Origin: Mycobacterium sp. Root135
GTDB lineage: Bacteria; Actinomycetota; Actinomycetes; Mycobacteriales; Mycobacteriaceae
DNA length: 64,000 bases
Assembly (NCBI RefSeq): GCF_001426545.1
Contig: NZ_LMEZ01000001.1
Span: forward strand, 248,967-312,966
Reading direction: 5' to 3'
A program made the translations under genes and the position numbers. The notes under the pieces were generated by a model, which was not told the DNA's origin, ran no database searches, and worked only from the letters and a program-made list of their open reading frames with translations. Below, one piece after another: positions 14,357-23,430 of the stretch. Positions within the stretch are counted from its first letter, which is position 1. Every line of letters starts with the position of its first letter.

Positions 14357-16825
14357 ATGAGCGACAACACCTTGCCCAGTCGCGCCAGGGTAGTGGTGAT
14401 CGGCGGCGGTGTGATCGGCACCAGCGTGGCCTATCACCTGACCAAGCTCGGCATCACCGACGTGTTGCTGCTCGAGCAGGGCCAGTTGTCGTGCGGAACC
14501 ACCTGGCACGCCGCGGGTCTGGTGGGTCAGCTGCGCGCCACGGAAAGCGGCACCCGGCTGGTGCAGTACTCGACGGAGCTCTACCGGGAGCTCGAAGCCG
14601 AGACCGGGCTGACGGCGGGCTACAAGCAGTGCGGCGGGGTGACTGTGGCACGCACCGAGGACCGGATGATCCAGTTGCGCCGCACCGCCGCCAATGCCGC
14701 GGCGTTCGACCTGGAGTGCGAGCTGCTCACCCCGCTGGAGGCGCTCGAGCACTACCCGGTGATCCGCATCGACGACCTCGTCGGGGCCATCTGGTTGCCG
14801 GCCGACGGCAAGGCGAATCCGTCCGATCTGACCCAGGCGCTGGCCAAGGGCGCTCGAATGCGGGGTGCTCGAATCATGGAGCGCACCAGGGTCGTCGGCG
14901 TGAACACCGAAGGCGGCAGGGTCACCGGGGTGCGGACGGATCTCGGAGACGTCGAGGCCGAGATCGTCGTCAACTGCGCGGGCCAGTGGGCCAAGCAGAT
15001 CGGCTCGCTGGCGGGCGTGAACGTCCCGCTGCACTCGGCCGAGCACTTCTACGTCGTCACCGAGCCCATCGTCGGCGTGCACCCGGACATGCCGATCCTG
15101 CGGGACCCCGACGGCTACACCTACTTCAAGGAGGAGGTCGGCGGTCTCGTCATCGGCGGCTTCGAGCCGGAAGCCAAGCCGTGGGTCAGCCCGGACGCCA
15201 TCCCGTACCCCTTCGAATTCCAACTGCTGGAAGAGGATTGGGACCACTTCCAGATCCTGATGGACAACGCCCTGCTGCGGATCCCGGTGCTCGAGGAGAC
15301 CGGGCTCAAGAAGCTGTACAACGGGCCGGAGAGTTTCACCCCCGACAACCAGTTCATCCTCGGTGAGGCGCCGGAGGTGGCCAACTTCTTCGTCGCCGCG
15401 GGCTTCAACTCCGTCGGCATCGCCTCAGCCGGCGGGGCGGGCCGCGCGCTGGCCGAATGGATCGTGAACGGTTCGCCGACGACGGACCTCACCAGCGTCG
15501 ACGTGCGCCGGTTTGCGCCGTTCAACGGAAACACCAGGTGGCTGCACGACCGGGTGTCCGAGGTGCTCGGACTGCACTACGAAATCCCCTGGCCCAACCG
15601 GGAAATGACGACGGCGCGGCCGTTCCGTCGCTCGCCGGTGCACCACCTCCTCGTCGCCGCAGGAGCCAACTTCGGCAGCCGGATGGGTTGGGAGCGGGCC
15701 AACTTCTTCGCCCCCGAGGGCGTCGAACCCACCATCGAGTACTCCTGGGGCAAGCAGAACTGGCTTCCGTACTCCGCCGCCGAACAGGTCGCCACCCGCA
15801 CCGCGGTCGCGGTCTTCGACCAGACGTCCTTCTCGAAGTACCTCCTCGCCGGGCCCGACGCCGAAGCTGCGCTGCAGTGGCTGTGCACCGCCGACATGGC
15901 CGTCGACGTGGGGTCGTGCGTCTACACCGGCATGCTCAACGACCGCGGCTGTTACGAGGCCGACGTCACCGTCACCCGTACCGCCGCCGACGAATTCCTC
16001 ATCGTCAGCAGCGCCGCCACGACCGAACGGGACAAGGACCACATCGCGCGGAACCTGCCCGCCGGCACGCGAGCTCAACTGGTGGACGTCACGTCGTCGC
16101 TCGCGGTGTTCGGCGTGATGGGTCCCCGGTCGCGGGACCTGCTGGCCACCCTGACCGACGCCGACCTCGGCGACGAGGCGTTCCCGTTCGGCACCAGCCA
16201 GCGAATCAGCCTGGGCTACTCCACCGTTCGCGCCACCCGCATCACCTACGTGGGGGAGCTCGGCTGGGAGCTGTACGTTCCCACCGAGTTCGCGGTCGGG
16301 GTGTACGAGGATCTGATGGCCGCCGGCGCCGAGTTCGGGGTGGTCCGCGGCGGCTACTACGCGATCGAATCGTTGAGGCTGGAGAAGGGCTACCGAGCGT
16401 TCGGACGCGAGCTGACACCTGGCGACAATCCGGTCGAGGCCGGGCTGCTGTTCGCCTGCAAGCTCGCGACTGACGTCGACTTCCTGGGTCGCGCTGCGCT
16501 CGAGAAGGCCGTCGAGAAAACCAAGGCCGACGGTCCGCGGCGCCGGGTGGTCGGCTTCCGCGTCGACGAGCCCGACGCCATGCTCTGGGGCGGTGAACTG
16601 ATCCTGCGCAACGGCGAGGTCGCCGGCCAGGTGACCTCCGCGGCGTGGGCGCAGACGACGGGTGCATGCGTCGGCCTCGCCTACGTCCGGTCCGGTGACC
16701 AGGAGAAGGTCGACGCCCAGTGGGTGGACGCCGGCGACTACCAGGTCAACGTCGGCGGGGTGTTGCACCCGGTCACCGTGTCCCTCAAGCCCGTATACGA
16801 CCCGTCCAACACCAGGATTCGCTGA
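14357..16825 (+). CDS. FAD-dependent dimethylglycine/sarcosine dehydrogenase-like protein fused to GcvT domains
   Basis: An 822-residue, two-part enzyme. The N-terminal DAO-type FAD domain has VVVIGGGVIGTSVAYHL (residues 12-28) and GTTWHAAGLVGQLR, in which H51 corresponds to the His that covalently carries FAD in dimethylglycine and sarcosine dehydrogenases. A central FAO domain is followed by GcvT-like folate-binding domains from about residue 430 (GELGWELYVP, GYYAIESLRLEKGYRAFGREL). The family oxidises N-methyl groups of glycine derivatives and passes formaldehyde to tetrahydrofolate. Together with the choline-kinase-like neighbour it suggests methylamine or betaine catabolism. Confidence 0.85.
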   Translation: MSDNTLPSRARVVVIGGGVIGTSVAYHLTKLGITDVLLLEQGQLSCGTTWHAAGLVGQLRATESGTRLVQYSTELYRELEAETGLTAGYKQCGGVTVARTEDRMIQLRRTAANAAAFDLECELLTPLEALEHYPVIRIDDLVGAIWLPADGKANPSDLTQALAKGARMRGARIMERTRVVGVNTEGGRVTGVRTDLGDVEAEIVVNCAGQWAKQIGSLAGVNVPLHSAEHFYVVTEPIVGVHPDMPILRDPDGYTYFKEEVGGLVIGGFEPEAKPWVSPDAIPYPFEFQLLEEDWDHFQILMDNALLRIPVLEETGLKKLYNGPESFTPDNQFILGEAPEVANFFVAAGFNSVGIASAGGAGRALAEWIVNGSPTTDLTSVDVRRFAPFNGNTRWLHDRVSEVLGLHYEIPWPNREMTTARPFRRSPVHHLLVAAGANFGSRMGWERANFFAPEGVEPTIEYSWGKQNWLPYSAAEQVATRTAVAVFDQTSFSKYLLAGPDAEAALQWLCTADMAVDVGSCVYTGMLNDRGCYEADVTVTRTAADEFLIVSSAATTERDKDHIARNLPAGTRAQLVDVTSSLAVFGVMGPRSRDLLATLTDADLGDEAFPFGTSQRISLGYSTVRATRITYVGELGWELYVPTEFAVGVYEDLMAAGAEFGVVRGGYYAIESLRLEKGYRAFGRELTPGDNPVEAGLLFACKLATDVDFLGRAALEKAVEKTKADGPRRRVVGFRVDEPDAMLWGGELILRNGEVAGQVTSAAWAQTTGACVGLAYVRSGDQEKVDAQWVDAGDYQVNVGGVLHPVTVSLKPVYDPSNTRIR

Positions 16826-16959
16826 GGGATGGACGACGCCCAACGCGCTGCCGACGATAGGCTCGTCGCCGGTGCCGGGACGGGCTCACGGGATCGTCAG
16901 TTGGACGGTCTGAAGATGGGTACTCCCGACGAAGGTCATCAGATGGGAATGAACCGCTC

Positions 16960-18183
16960 GTGAAGATACTGCTCGACGACACGGAGATGGACGCCCAGCT
17001 CGGGCGAACGATGATCGCCGTCTCGGCCAACGCCGCCGACCTTGGCGAGGTCATGACGACCGCCGGCCGGGTGGTCGACGGAGACTACGACTCCTGGTAC
17101 TCCGAATGGTCGGCGACCGCCGAGGTGGCCAACACGCTGGCTGAGGAGGCATTGCGGGGCGGTCACGTCGTGACGGCCCGCAAGGCCTTCCTGCGCGCAT
17201 CCGAATATTGGCGGCAAGCGTTCTTCTTCATCCGCCACGACATCGACGACGAGCGACTGCAGGAGGCCTGGCGCAGGCATCGCCTCGCCTTCCGTGCGGC
17301 GCTGCCACTGCTCGACTGCCACACCACGACCGTCGAGATCCCGTACGACGGCGTGACGATGACCGGGTACCTCTTTCGGCCCGCGGACGCCGACACGCCG
17401 CGGCCGACGATCCTGGCGCCGTGCGGATTCGACTCGACCGCCGAGGCGGGTTACGTGTCCACCGGCTACATGGCGCTGCCGCGTGGGTACAACTTCTTCG
17501 TCTTCGAAGGGCCCGGGCAGGGTGGCACCCTCTACGAGCATCGGCGTACCTTCCGTCCCGACTTCGAGGTGCCGTTCGCCGGAGCCTTCGACTGGCTGCT
17601 TCAACAGGACGGCGTCCACCCGCACGCGATCATCGTGATGGGCCGCTCGTTCGGCGGGTACCTCGGGCCACGGGCGACGGCGTTCGAGTCGAGGGTGGCC
17701 GCGCTGGTGGCCGATCCCGGCCAGTACGACTTCGCGTCGCGGATCGGCGCATTCGCCCAGAGCCTGGGTCACGACGACGCCGACGACTTCCTGGGGCGGC
17801 TGCTCGCGCATGACGTCGAGCTCGACGCCGAACTCGAGAAGGCGGTCGACGGCGCACGCAACGTCGAGTGGTACGGGTCGCGCATGGCGGCGATGGGGAC
17901 GGCCACCGTCGGTGACTTCCTCCGCAAGCAGTTGACCTTCACGTTGGAGGACGCCGCGGGCAAGATCAAGTGCCCGACTCTGCTCACAGAGGGCGAAGGC
18001 GACTTCGCGGCGCAGGGTGAGCTGCTGTTCGAGAAGCTGAGGTGCGAGCGGCGCTTGACGACGTTCAGCGAGGCCGAAGGTGCGGGCGGGCACTGTGAGG
18101 GCTTGGGCAGCACCCTGTTCGAGGGTTACGCCTTCGACTGGATCGACCGCATTCTCGGGCGCGCCCAGGCCCCCACCGAGTAG
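16960..18183 (+). CDS. Alpha/beta hydrolase with N-terminal helical cap (dipeptidyl-aminopeptidase-like)
   Basis: A 407-residue hydrolase. The first about 120 residues are a helical cap (WSATAEVANTLAEEALRGG, FLRASEYWRQAFFF) of the type seen in 2,6-dihydropseudooxynicotine hydrolase and related C-C or amide hydrolases. The core carries the nucleophile elbow GRSFGGY, a later acidic residue in TEGEGDF, and a terminal GGHCEG His. The start is GTG 16960. The substrate is unknown. The convergent gene downstream begins its stop 7 bp away. Confidence 0.8.
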   Translation: MKILLDDTEMDAQLGRTMIAVSANAADLGEVMTTAGRVVDGDYDSWYSEWSATAEVANTLAEEALRGGHVVTARKAFLRASEYWRQAFFFIRHDIDDERLQEAWRRHRLAFRAALPLLDCHTTTVEIPYDGVTMTGYLFRPADADTPRPTILAPCGFDSTAEAGYVSTGYMALPRGYNFFVFEGPGQGGTLYEHRRTFRPDFEVPFAGAFDWLLQQDGVHPHAIIVMGRSFGGYLGPRATAFESRVAALVADPGQYDFASRIGAFAQSLGHDDADDFLGRLLAHDVELDAELEKAVDGARNVEWYGSRMAAMGTATVGDFLRKQLTFTLEDAAGKIKCPTLLTEGEGDFAAQGELLFEKLRCERRLTTFSEAEGAGGHCEGLGSTLFEGYAFDWIDRILGRAQAPTE

Positions 18184-18189
18184 GCCGGG

Positions 18190-19107
18190 TCAGACGCCCC
18201 GCTCGAGGTCGTCCCACAACGCCATCAGGCGGTCGAGGATTTCCTGGGCGTACCCAAGCCCGGCGAGGTGGCTCTCGCCCGGCAGCGTGTACAGCTCGGC
18301 GTCGGGCAGCAGGGCGACCACGTGCTCGCCGTGCGCGAACGGGATGATGTGGTCCTTGTCGCCGTGCCACCAGCGCACCGGCACCTTCACCTCGTCGAGG
18401 CGGAAGCCCCAGTCCCGTGCGAAGACGACGACGTCGGCGAACGGCGCCGCCATCTGCTTGCGGCTCCCGTTGAGCAGGTCGTCGAGGAACATCGCCTTGA
18501 ATTCCGGGCGGGCCAGCAGCTGCCGGTCACCGATGGGCGACACCCGCCCGTAGGCGTCGATGCCCCAATCGGCGAAGGGCTTGGCCAGCCGGAGCAGGCT
18601 GACGGCCGCCAGCCGCAGCGGCAGCCCGATGAGCGGCATGAGCGGCGCCATCGCCGAGCCCAGTCCCATCGCACCGCCACCGATGCGCTCGGGACCGACG
18701 GTCGGCGCGACGCCGCCGAGCACGCCGACGGTCACGACGCGGTCGGGCATCGCCGCAGCACACGCCAGCGTGTAGGGCCCACCTCCCGACAGACCGATGA
18801 TCGCCATCTTGTCGATGCCGAGGACGTCGGCGATGGTGCGGAGATCGTCGGCGAACGCCAGCACGTTCTCGTACTGGAACGGGGTCGACGAGCCGATGCC
18901 GGGTCGGTCGACGCCGATCAGCCGGATGTGGTTGCGCTCCGCGTAGACCCGCGCCTCGACGGGAATCTGGCGGCGGGCGCCGGGAGTGCCGTGCAGCCAG
19001 AAGACGGCGCGACCCAGCGGATCACCGAACTCGGCGAATCCGATCTGGCGATCGTCCCCGACGGCGACGTTGCCCTCCAGCTTGGGACGTGCAATTGACG
19101 GAACCAT
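18190..19107 (-). CDS. Alpha/beta hydrolase
   Basis: A 305-residue classical alpha/beta hydrolase. The oxyanion region is FWLHGTPGARRQ, followed by GVDRPGIGSS, the nucleophile elbow IGLSGGGPYTLA, the acid region WHGDKDHIIPF and the catalytic His in GESHLAGLG. The hydrophobic Gly/Leu-rich segment in the cap (MGLGSAMAPLMPLIGLPLRL) suggests a lipophilic substrate. ATG 19107 is preferred; the frame is open up to 19215 but that part is Arg/Pro-rich. It is divergent from the LuxR regulator gene. Confidence 0.8.
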   Translation of the reverse strand: MVPSIARPKLEGNVAVGDDRQIGFAEFGDPLGRAVFWLHGTPGARRQIPVEARVYAERNHIRLIGVDRPGIGSSTPFQYENVLAFADDLRTIADVLGIDKMAIIGLSGGGPYTLACAAAMPDRVVTVGVLGGVAPTVGPERIGGGAMGLGSAMAPLMPLIGLPLRLAAVSLLRLAKPFADWGIDAYGRVSPIGDRQLLARPEFKAMFLDDLLNGSRKQMAAPFADVVVFARDWGFRLDEVKVPVRWWHGDKDHIIPFAHGEHVVALLPDAELYTLPGESHLAGLGYAQEILDRLMALWDDLERGV

Positions 19108-19220
19108 CAGCAGAGTGTCGCACGCGGGTTTCGGGCGGAAGTTTGCCACGGCCCGCGGTTTCGGCACCGCGCACGGCGTGGAGTGCGGCGAGCGGGCACG
19201 GGGTGCAAGAATCAACCTTG

Positions 19221-19874
19221 ATGAATGCTGTGCGCGTGGTAGTGGCCGACGACGACGTCCTCCTTCGTGAGGGACTGGCCAGCCTGTTGACCCGATCGGG
19301 GTTCGACGTGGTCGGTCAGGCGGGCAACGCCGTCGAGCTGCTCGACATGGTCCGCGACCGTCAGCCGGGGTTGGTGTTGACCGATATCCGGATGCCGCCG
19401 TCGCACGACACCGAGGGCCTCGACGCCGCGAAGTCCATCCGCGAACAGTGGCCCGACATCGCGATTCTGGTGCTGTCGGCGCACGTCGACGTCGAACACG
19501 CCATGGAGCTGCTGGCCGGCGGCCACTCGGTCGGCTACCTGCTGAAGAGCCGCATCACCAACGTCGACGACTTCGTCGAGACCGCGGGCCGGATCGCGGC
19601 CGGCGCGTCCGTCATCGACCCCGCGCTGGTTCAGGAACTGGTGTCGGCCCGCCGGCGCGACGACCCGTTGGAGGCGTTGAGCACCCGCGAGCGCGAGGTC
19701 CTGACCTTGATGGCCGAGGGCCTGTCGAATTCGGGTATCGCGGGCCGCATTTGGGTGACCGAGGGCACGGTCGAGAAGCACGTGCGCAGCATCCTGACGA
19801 AGCTGAACCTGCCCGAGACCCATGACGAGCACCGTCGGGTCCGAGCGGTGATCATGTACCTCGACTCGCTGTGA
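19221..19874 (+). CDS. NarL/LuxR-family two-component response regulator
   Basis: A 217-residue regulator. The receiver domain has the acidic pocket ADDD, phospho-acceptor Asp in VLTDIRMPP and a Lys in YLLKSRI (in place of KP). The C-terminal LuxR helix-turn-helix is LSTREREVLTLMAEGLSNSGIAGRIWVTEGTVEKHV. ATG 19221 directly begins the receiver domain. The histidine kinase encoded at 20358, of the NarX/DesK-type HisKA_3 class, is the natural partner. A lone receiver on the opposite strand sits between them. Confidence 0.9.
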   Translation: MNAVRVVVADDDVLLREGLASLLTRSGFDVVGQAGNAVELLDMVRDRQPGLVLTDIRMPPSHDTEGLDAAKSIREQWPDIAILVLSAHVDVEHAMELLAGGHSVGYLLKSRITNVDDFVETAGRIAAGASVIDPALVQELVSARRRDDPLEALSTREREVLTLMAEGLSNSGIAGRIWVTEGTVEKHVRSILTKLNLPETHDEHRRVRAVIMYLDSL

Positions 19875-19881
19875 CCTCAGA

Positions 19882-20235
19882 TCACCGAGCCAGCATGCCC
19901 CTGATCGCGTTCGGTGAGAGCGCGAACTTCGCCAGGAAGCCAAGCGCCGAACTCTCGGCGATCATCTCGGCGTAGTCCTGCTCGGAGTGCGTCGAGATGA
20001 GGATGACCGACGGCGCAGGATCGTCCGCGTCGTGTAACTGCTCGACGACGTCGAATCCGCTCTCGCCGCCCAGTTCGACGTCGACGAGGGTGACGTCCGG
20101 ATGCAGATCCGCGTATCGGGCCAAGGCTTCCTCGGCCGTGCACGCCACGCCTACGACGTCGATTCCCGCGCGGCCGAGCATGTCGGTCGCGGCGTCACGG
20201 AAGTCGGCACTGTCGTCGACGATCAAACAACGCAT
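19882..20235 (-). CDS. Single-domain response regulator receiver
   Basis: A 117-residue CheY-like receiver without an output domain. The acidic pair is in IVDDS, the phospho-acceptor Asp is in VTLVDVELGG, Ser/Thr is in LIST, and the usual Lys is in FLAKFAL. It converges on the response regulator gene (7 bp apart) and is divergent from the histidine kinase. It could act as a phosphate sink or competitor for the same kinase, which is inferred from position. Confidence 0.85.
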   Translation of the reverse strand: MRCLIVDDSADFRDAATDMLGRAGIDVVGVACTAEEALARYADLHPDVTLVDVELGGESGFDVVEQLHDADDPAPSVILISTHSEQDYAEMIAESSALGFLAKFALSPNAIRGMLAR

Positions 20236-20310
20236 TGCGCACCCCTGGAGAACATCATGAGTCGAGCTTGTCAGGTGGGTACCCGCCCGGCATTGCTGCT
20301 AGCCGGAAAC

Positions 20311-20338
20311 TTCCCTGTGAACGCAAAGTTTCCTGTGA
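20311..20338. repeat. 18-bp-spaced direct repeat in the receiver/kinase intergenic region
   Basis: ttccctgtga (20311-20320) recurs as tttcctgtga (20329-20338), with repeat starts 18 bp apart and 9 of 10 bases identical, 20 bp before the kinase ATG. The spacing of just under two helical turns is what a dimeric or tandem-binding regulator would use. No known consensus is recognised. Confidence 0.5.
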
Positions 20339-20357
20339 GGGCATAGCATCCGGTGCG

Positions 20358-21983
20358 ATGAACGAGCGACTTTCGACAGCCGACCACCAGCAGGAAGGCT
20401 GGTTTGGCGTTGTCCGCAGCCGCCTCCTCACGTTGTTCCTGCGCCCGACCGCGCGGCCGCTGGGCTGGGGAATCGTGGTGTCCGCGACCTTCCTCGCGGC
20501 CGAGACGTTGGTGGTGCTCTATCTGACCAGAGTGGCCCCAGAGAACGCCTTTGGGGCGATCTTCCTGCTCGGCGTGCTCGTCATCTCCGCGGGATGGGGC
20601 TTTGGCTTGGCGATCGCCACGTCGATCGCCAGCGCTCTGGTCTATTTGTCGTTCCACCTCGACGGCGTGACCGCCGCGCTGACCGTCTTCCTACCCGTGG
20701 CGCTGCTGGCCAACGTGCTCGCCGGCCAGGCGCGACTACGGGCCTTGGAAGCCGAGCAGCGCCGCCGTGAGGCCGCCGCCCTGGCCACCCAGCAGGAGGC
20801 GTTGCGACGGGTGGCGACCCTGGTTGCCCGTGGAGCAGAACCGGCGGCGGTGTATCCGGTCACGGTCACCGAGTTGGCGCGCGGCCTCGACGTCGACCAC
20901 GTGACGCTCGTCCGCTTCGACGCCGACGACACCTGCACCGTGCTGGCGGCACACGACAGGCCGGGCCGGGAGATGCTCGAGGTGGGGGAGCGGCTGCCGA
21001 TCGACGGTGACAGCATCACCAGCCGAATCCGGGACACCGGCAGCACCGCCCGCATCGACGACTACTCGGAGCTGACGGGCACCATCGCCGTTCGCATGCG
21101 TGGGCTCGGATTGGGCTCGGGCGCAGGCGCTCCCGTCACCGTCGACGGCAAGCCCAGGGGCGCGCTGATGGTCGGTTCGGTGAAATCCGGGCCCATGCCC
21201 GACGGCACCGAGGAACGCGTCTGCGACTTCGCCGACCTCGTCGCAACCGCGATCTCCAACGCGGAGACCAAGGCCGAGTTGAAGGCGTCCCGGGCGCGCG
21301 TCGTGGCGGCGGCCGACCAGGCCAGGCGGGGGTTCGAACGCGATCTGCACGACGGCGCACAGCAGCGGATCGTGGCGCTGGGGCTCGGCCTGCGCACCAT
21401 CGAAGCGTCCGTGCCGCCGGCCGACCTCACCGTCCGCAAGCAACTCGACAACGTCATCAACGGCCTTGCCGACCTGTACACCAACCTCCAAGAGCTGTCG
21501 CGCGGCATCCATCCCGCCATCCTGTCGAAGGGTGGCCTCGGCCCGGCGCTTCGGGCGCTCGGCCGCCGTTCGGTGGTCCCGGCCAGTGTGCGGGTCGACC
21601 TCGACAGGCGATTCCCCGAACCCGTCGAGGTGGCCGCGTACTACGTGGTCGCCGAGGCGATGACGAATGCCGCGAAGCACGCCAACGCTTCCGGCATCAC
21701 CATCCGGGTGGGTTTGATCGGAGACGCGTTGTTCATCGAAGTCAGTGACGACGGCGTCGGGGGAGCCACCTCGGCCGGCGGCGGATCCGGGATCATCGGA
21801 CTCCGTGACCGGGTCGAGGCGGTGTCGGGCCGACTCGAGGTCTCCAGCCCCGTCGGCGAGGGCACGACGCTGACGGCAAGCATCCCGGTGGCCGCCGCCG
21901 ACGAACCGGAACGTGCGGTGGTCGGTCAGCCGACCCAGCCACCGGGTCGCCGGCCCGACCAGGGCGTCGCCGTCTCGAGCTGA
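20358..21983 (+). CDS. Membrane sensor histidine kinase (DUF4118-GAF-HisKA_3-HATPase)
   Basis: A 541-residue sensor kinase. Four hydrophobic helices at about residues 35-130 form a DUF4118-like (KdpD-type) membrane module. A GAF domain follows (about 160-310), then a HisKA_3 dimerisation helix with phospho-acceptor H331 in FERDLHDGAQQRIVALGLGLR (shown as overlapping segment), and an HATPase domain (EAMTNAAKHANAS, SDDGVGG, GIIGLRDRVEA). The NarX-like HisKA_3 class normally pairs with NarL/LuxR regulators, present at 19221. The start is ATG 20358. The last 58 bp overlap the convergent amidase gene. Confidence 0.9.
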   Translation: MNERLSTADHQQEGWFGVVRSRLLTLFLRPTARPLGWGIVVSATFLAAETLVVLYLTRVAPENAFGAIFLLGVLVISAGWGFGLAIATSIASALVYLSFHLDGVTAALTVFLPVALLANVLAGQARLRALEAEQRRREAAALATQQEALRRVATLVARGAEPAAVYPVTVTELARGLDVDHVTLVRFDADDTCTVLAAHDRPGREMLEVGERLPIDGDSITSRIRDTGSTARIDDYSELTGTIAVRMRGLGLGSGAGAPVTVDGKPRGALMVGSVKSGPMPDGTEERVCDFADLVATAISNAETKAELKASRARVVAAADQARRGFERDLHDGAQQRIVALGLGLRTIEASVPPADLTVRKQLDNVINGLADLYTNLQELSRGIHPAILSKGGLGPALRALGRRSVVPASVRVDLDRRFPEPVEVAAYYVVAEAMTNAAKHANASGITIRVGLIGDALFIEVSDDGVGGATSAGGGSGIIGLRDRVEAVSGRLEVSSPVGEGTTLTASIPVAAADEPERAVVGQPTQPPGRRPDQGVAVSS

Positions 21984-23386
21984 GCGGCCAGTCGTAGCAG
22001 GACGGTCTCGTCGGGTGCCATTAGTTGGACTCCGATCGGCAGGCCGGTCGACGTCATTCCGAGCGGAAGCGAAATGGCCGCCCAGCCAGTCACATTGGCC
22101 ATCGTCGTCCAGCCGGTCGTCGCGAACTCGACGTCGAAGAACGCCCTCGTCGTTCCGCGCGGCTGGTTGAGCAGCCCGTACGGGGGTGGGGGAGTCAGCA
22201 GCGTGGGCACCAGAAGCACGTCGTGGGCGGCCATCCCGGCGGCGAAGCGACGCGTCTGCGCGTGCACGGCGCCGACGGCCTCGGCGTACGCGACGCCCGT
22301 CGTGGTGAAGCCCTCGCGCATCATCACCCAACTGCTTGGCTCGAAGTCGTCTTCGTTGGGTTCGCGGCCGAGCACCTGCTTGCCGAATGCGTGCAACTGC
22401 GCGTTGCTGACGGTGTGCAGCACGGCGATTGCATCGGCGACCGCGTCCGGGTCGAACGTGGGCTGGCCCTGGTCGACGTGATGTCCGAGGGCGGCGAGGG
22501 TGTTGGCAGCTGCCTCGACGGCGGCGACCACCTCGTGATGCGTCGGCTCGCCGGGGAACGGCGAGTCCGTGGTGGTCAGGATGCGAATGCCGTTCGGCTG
22601 CTGAGTGATTGCGGCCAGGAAGGTGGTGTCGGGACGCGGGGCGGTGTACGGATCGCCGGTGGCGGATCCGGTGATCGCGTCGAGGAGCGCGGCGCTGTCG
22701 CGGACGGTGCGGGTCAGTGCGTGCCCGTTGACCAGTCCCTCCATTCCCTGGCCCCCGTCCGGGGCGAACGAGCTGCGGCCGCGCCGTGGCTTGAGACCGA
22801 CCAGCCCGCAGCACGACGCCGGTACCCGGATGGACCCGGTGCCGTCGCCGCCGGATGCCGCGGGCACGACGCCCGCCGCGACCGCTGCCGCCGAACCGCC
22901 ACTGGAGCCGCCGGGGGTGACATCCGGCGACCATGGATTCACCGTGGGGCCGAACACCAACGGCTCGGTGGTGCAGTGGTTGCCCCACTCGGGGGTGTTG
23001 GTCTTGCCGAACACGACCAGGCCGGCGTCCAGGTACCGCTCGACGACCCAGGACGACTCCTTCGGCACGTAACCCTTCAACGCGCGCGAGCCCATCACCT
23101 CGGGCGCGCCCGCCAGCGAGGCGCCAAGATCCTTGAGCAGGAACGGAACTCCGGCCAGCGGCCCGGCCTCTCCGGTGCGCAGGGCACCGGAGTCGTCGAG
23201 TGCGGCGGCCTGCCGCCGACCTCTGTCGAAGAGGTCGGCGACGACGGCGTTGAGTCCGCGGGCCGCGTCGAGCCGGGTGATCGCGGCGTCGAGTAGTTCG
23301 ACGGCCGTCAGCTCACCTGACGCGGCGAGCTCCGCTTGACCGAGTGCGTCGACCGATGCCAGCTCACGAGCCTGTTGCGTGTCCAT
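21926..23386 (-). CDS. Amidase-signature family hydrolase
   Basis: A 486-residue amidase. The Ser-cisSer-Lys triad is visible as K85 in PFLLKDLG, cis-Ser near 161 in TPGGSSGGSAAAVA, and nucleophile S185 in GDGTGSIRVPA. The family hydrolyses a wide range of amides; mycobacteria have several paralogues (AmiA2, AmiB2, AmiC, AmiD) and the residues here do not decide among them. No signal peptide is present, so it is cytosolic. The 3' end overlaps the histidine kinase gene by 58 bp on the opposite strand. Confidence 0.85.
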   Translation of the reverse strand: MDTQQARELASVDALGQAELAASGELTAVELLDAAITRLDAARGLNAVVADLFDRGRRQAAALDDSGALRTGEAGPLAGVPFLLKDLGASLAGAPEVMGSRALKGYVPKESSWVVERYLDAGLVVFGKTNTPEWGNHCTTEPLVFGPTVNPWSPDVTPGGSSGGSAAAVAAGVVPAASGGDGTGSIRVPASCCGLVGLKPRRGRSSFAPDGGQGMEGLVNGHALTRTVRDSAALLDAITGSATGDPYTAPRPDTTFLAAITQQPNGIRILTTTDSPFPGEPTHHEVVAAVEAAANTLAALGHHVDQGQPTFDPDAVADAIAVLHTVSNAQLHAFGKQVLGREPNEDDFEPSSWVMMREGFTTTGVAYAEAVGAVHAQTRRFAAGMAAHDVLLVPTLLTPPPPYGLLNQPRGTTRAFFDVEFATTGWTTMANVTGWAAISLPLGMTSTGLPIGVQLMAPDETVLLRLAAQLETATPWSGRRPGGWVG

Positions 23387-23430
23387 TGGCTCGGATCTTG
23401 AACGCTGGCATCGGTTTCGGCAACTCGGCG

